A DNA stretch of 64,000 nt from Cokeromyces recurvatus. Lineage: Eukaryota; Mucoromycota; Mucoromycetes; Mucorales; Mucoraceae. How positions within the stretch are numbered: the stretch's first letter is position 1; every line of letters starts with the position of its first letter. The stretch lies in NCBI RefSeq assembly GCF_025118155.1, contig NW_026251407.1:248001-312000 (forward strand), written 5' to 3'. This document shows, in pieces, positions 62,235-64,000 of the stretch. Under the pieces are notes generated by a model, which was not told the DNA's origin, did no database searches, and saw nothing but the letters and a program-made list of their open reading frames with translations. Position numbers and translations under genes: made by a program.

Positions 62235-62277
62235 TATAGGACCAGGAGGATTTGTTAAACCTCCCTCTCAACATTAA
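59824..62277 (+). CDS. PhoD-like phosphatase domain protein with an apparent frameshift
   Basis: Exons 59824-60526, 60645-60714, 60798-60858, 60947-61387, 61485-61813 and 61894-62277 would encode about 818 aa. The family (PhoD-like metallophosphatases in fungi) shows SCSGFSDIP, the metal-site blocks MLGGGDQLYQDRL and FLGGDVHCCATGRLYS, and HWTAGNHELERKEF created by splicing. Exon 1 is open in one frame to about 60108 (YYFWRYEL) and then in another (LLPLTHEAQTVRY); no intron fits. One extra T in the run GAGCTTTACTG would restore the frame, so a 1-nt deletion, real or an assembly error, is likely. The C-terminus has a Gln run encoded by CAG/CAA repeats (62179-62233). No signal peptide is visible, so a cytosolic location is expected. 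The substrate is unknown. Confidence 0.82.
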
Positions 62278-63153
62278 TTATTATTATTGTGATTATTTGA
62301 TACGCTTTACACTATAAATTACTTGTCTAATCATACATATTCATATATAATCGCTTTATAATAAACTATGTAATATATAAAAAAAATTATGCAACAAGGT
62401 AATACATTTATAGGAGAAGTTAAAAGGCTATGAAATTATTAGAGATGCTGAACATAATACAAAATTCCTTTTTAATATAAAATAATGCGATAAAGAGAAT
62501 AGAAAGAAAATAGAAGCTTTCCATTTTGTCTTAATTTTCTGAAAATATTTATAGTTCCACGATATTCTACATGGCTGCCTAGATAAAATTTGATTTTTCC
62601 ATAAACTTATAAAAAAAATGTGGATTGTAGTGCTAGTTGATCGTTTATTTGTTACTATTATTAAACGTTAAAAGACTTGTTGGAAGGTACAGAAAAATTA
62701 GATTTCTGTAAATCACCAAAGATTTTCTATGATAACTTTAATCGAATTTTTCTTTTTTTTTTTTTTCTTTTTTTAAAAAAAAAAAAAAAAATATCCATGG
62801 CTTTATATGTATATTAATTTGAAGAATTACACAAATAAAATAAAGATTGCGTTTATAATATTTTATATTTTATAAGGAATTACATAAGATCGTAGAATAG
62901 ACAAAATACAAATATGTGTATTTATATGTATTTATATTTATATACATACAGGCACACAAACTTTTTAAATCAAGCGAATCTAGAAAATAAAGAAAATGAA
63001 ACATACTATCAAAAAAAAAAAAAAAAAAAAAAACAAGCACTGGCTGTTTCTGAACTTTCCATGAAAAGAGAAAATCACAATATGTTATAAATATCAAGCA
63101 AAACTTTGTTATTTCTTTTGCTTCTTTATTCAAATTAATAATTTTTCAACGAC
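62278..63153. other. Intergenic upstream of the CotH gene
   Basis: About 880 bp of AT-rich sequence with a T/A palindromic run at 62753-62791 and an A run at 63010-63033. No coding signal; the last part should hold the CotH promoter. Confidence 0.5.
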
Positions 63154-64000
63154 ATGAAGTTTGCTGTCGGAATTATTAGCTTAACTATTCTTTCTTTACA
63201 ATTAATACACGCTGCCGATGTTGAATATTCTGTTGTAGCATTCCCAGGAGATAAACAAAGTGTCTCTGTCATTGTTGAAGGTCAAAAGTATCCTTTATCC
63301 CAATCTGCAGAGTCTCCCAATATTTTTAAAGGTGTTGCTCCATCTGCTAATGAATATCAGTATGCATTAACAGGCGGATCCGGTGATATTATTGAAACAG
63401 CTCTCCGTAAACAACAAGCTGGTATTACTACAACTGGTAATGAATTCTTTAATAGATCACAAACTGTACATGATGTTCCACCTCTTCCTCAAGCTTATAA
63501 CCCTATCCATTATTGTGAGTTCTAATTTCATTATCGTCACTGTTATTTAAAATTATTTTTACTTACATGTCTTTTATTGTTGTTGTCCATAGCTCTCGTC
63601 AGTAACATGAATCGTTCTAACGAAATTGCTACTATTATTTTAAATGTGAATGCTACAGGCTTTGGAGACATTTTAAAAAATCCTCAAGCTAAGCACGACT
63701 ATACCAATGTTTTCAATATGACTTATATCTCTAATAAGGAAATTTACACTTTCACTAATGCTGGTATTAAGACCAGTGGTCAATCTTCAAAAGACTTTGC
63801 TAAACAATCTTACAAGATAAAATTAAATGAATTTGCTACAGAAGGCACAAAAGAACTTTTATATGGTCGAACAACGTTTAAATTAAGAGCTCATGAAACG
63901 GATCCTACTTTTGTGTAAGTATTTAAGATTATATACATCTATATATAAAAGAAAACTAATTTTTTTTCTTTTTTTTTTTTACGTACATGTCTATAAGTCG
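63154..64000 (+). CDS. CotH-family cell-surface protein, 5' part
   Basis: Exons 63154-63514 and 63593-63914, and the start of a third at 63998, run off the window. The N-terminus is a signal peptide (MKFAVGIISLTILSLQLIHA), so the product is secreted or anchored at the cell surface. The next part has the N-terminal beta domain (VEYSVVAFPGDKQSVSVIV), a stretch with FFNRSQTVHDVPPLP, and, in exon 2, a start of the CotH kinase-like fold (KTSGQSSKDFAKQSYKIKL, then TTFKLRAHETDP). Mucorales have expanded CotH families; some members in pathogenic species act as host-binding proteins, but others do not, and this partial gene cannot be assigned to either. The catalytic core lies beyond the window. Confidence 0.88.

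Overview
The window is nuclear DNA of an AT-rich, intron-bearing fungus, most likely a Mucoromycota / Mucorales mould. Introns are short (about 45-100 nt, GT-AG, rarely GC-AG). Highly expressed genes carry strong codon bias and begin with tiny first exons. A spore-coat CotH-type protein, a bifunctional PFK-2/FBPase-2 and a Kaptin homologue fit an early-diverging fungus better than an ascomycete yeast. Species cannot be fixed from the sequence alone.

Layout. 1-3.37 kb: gene-poor, with a decayed LINE reverse-transcriptase tail. 3.4-8.4 kb (minus): a Zn2Cys6 transcription factor and PFK-2/FBPase-2. 8.4-10.8 kb: no gene, but a 1.3 kb stretch bounded by inverted repeats. 10.8-16.8 kb: PRMT1-type arginine methyltransferase, RNA polymerase I subunit A49, a LisH-WD40 protein and Bcp1. 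19.0-24.2 kb: elongation factor 2, convergent with a WD40 protein. 24.2-26.6 kb: Tc1/mariner debris and a recombinase-like fragment. 26.6-33.1 kb: mitochondrial MutS homologue Msh1, convergent with EMC1. 33.1-36.5 kb: a degenerate element with about 100 bp imperfect inverted repeats, ending some 30 bp from a tRNA-Gln(TTG). 36.6-45.5 kb: a graveyard of repeats, a GNAT pseudogene and exon fragments. 45.5-53.2 kb: eIF3j, CNOT11, Kaptin and type II PI 4-kinase. 53.2-55.6 kb: a second Tc1/mariner relic. 55.6-62.3 kb: an MFS transporter, a small coiled-coil protein, ribosomal protein L5 (uL18) and a PhoD-like phosphatase with an apparent 1-nt frameshift. 63.15 kb to the end: the 5' part of a CotH-family gene.

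Function. Most genes are unlinked housekeeping functions: translation and ribosome biogenesis (EF2, L5, Bcp1, eIF3j, A49), mRNA turnover (CNOT11), ER membrane insertion (EMC1), phosphoinositide and TOR-linked signalling (PI4KII, Kaptin), and glycolytic control. Gene ends are often shared: KPTN and PI4KII stop codons lie 23 bp apart, CNOT11 and KPTN start codons 127 bp apart, and the coiled-coil gene and L5 start codons 172 bp apart.

Most notable: the 5' end of EF2 can be joined to the conserved N-terminus with canonical splice sites only through a 2-nt exon. Also of note are the inverted-repeat element beside tRNA-Gln and a fungal Kaptin. All exon models were built by hand from splice signals, frame continuity and family similarity; none is confirmed by transcripts or searches.
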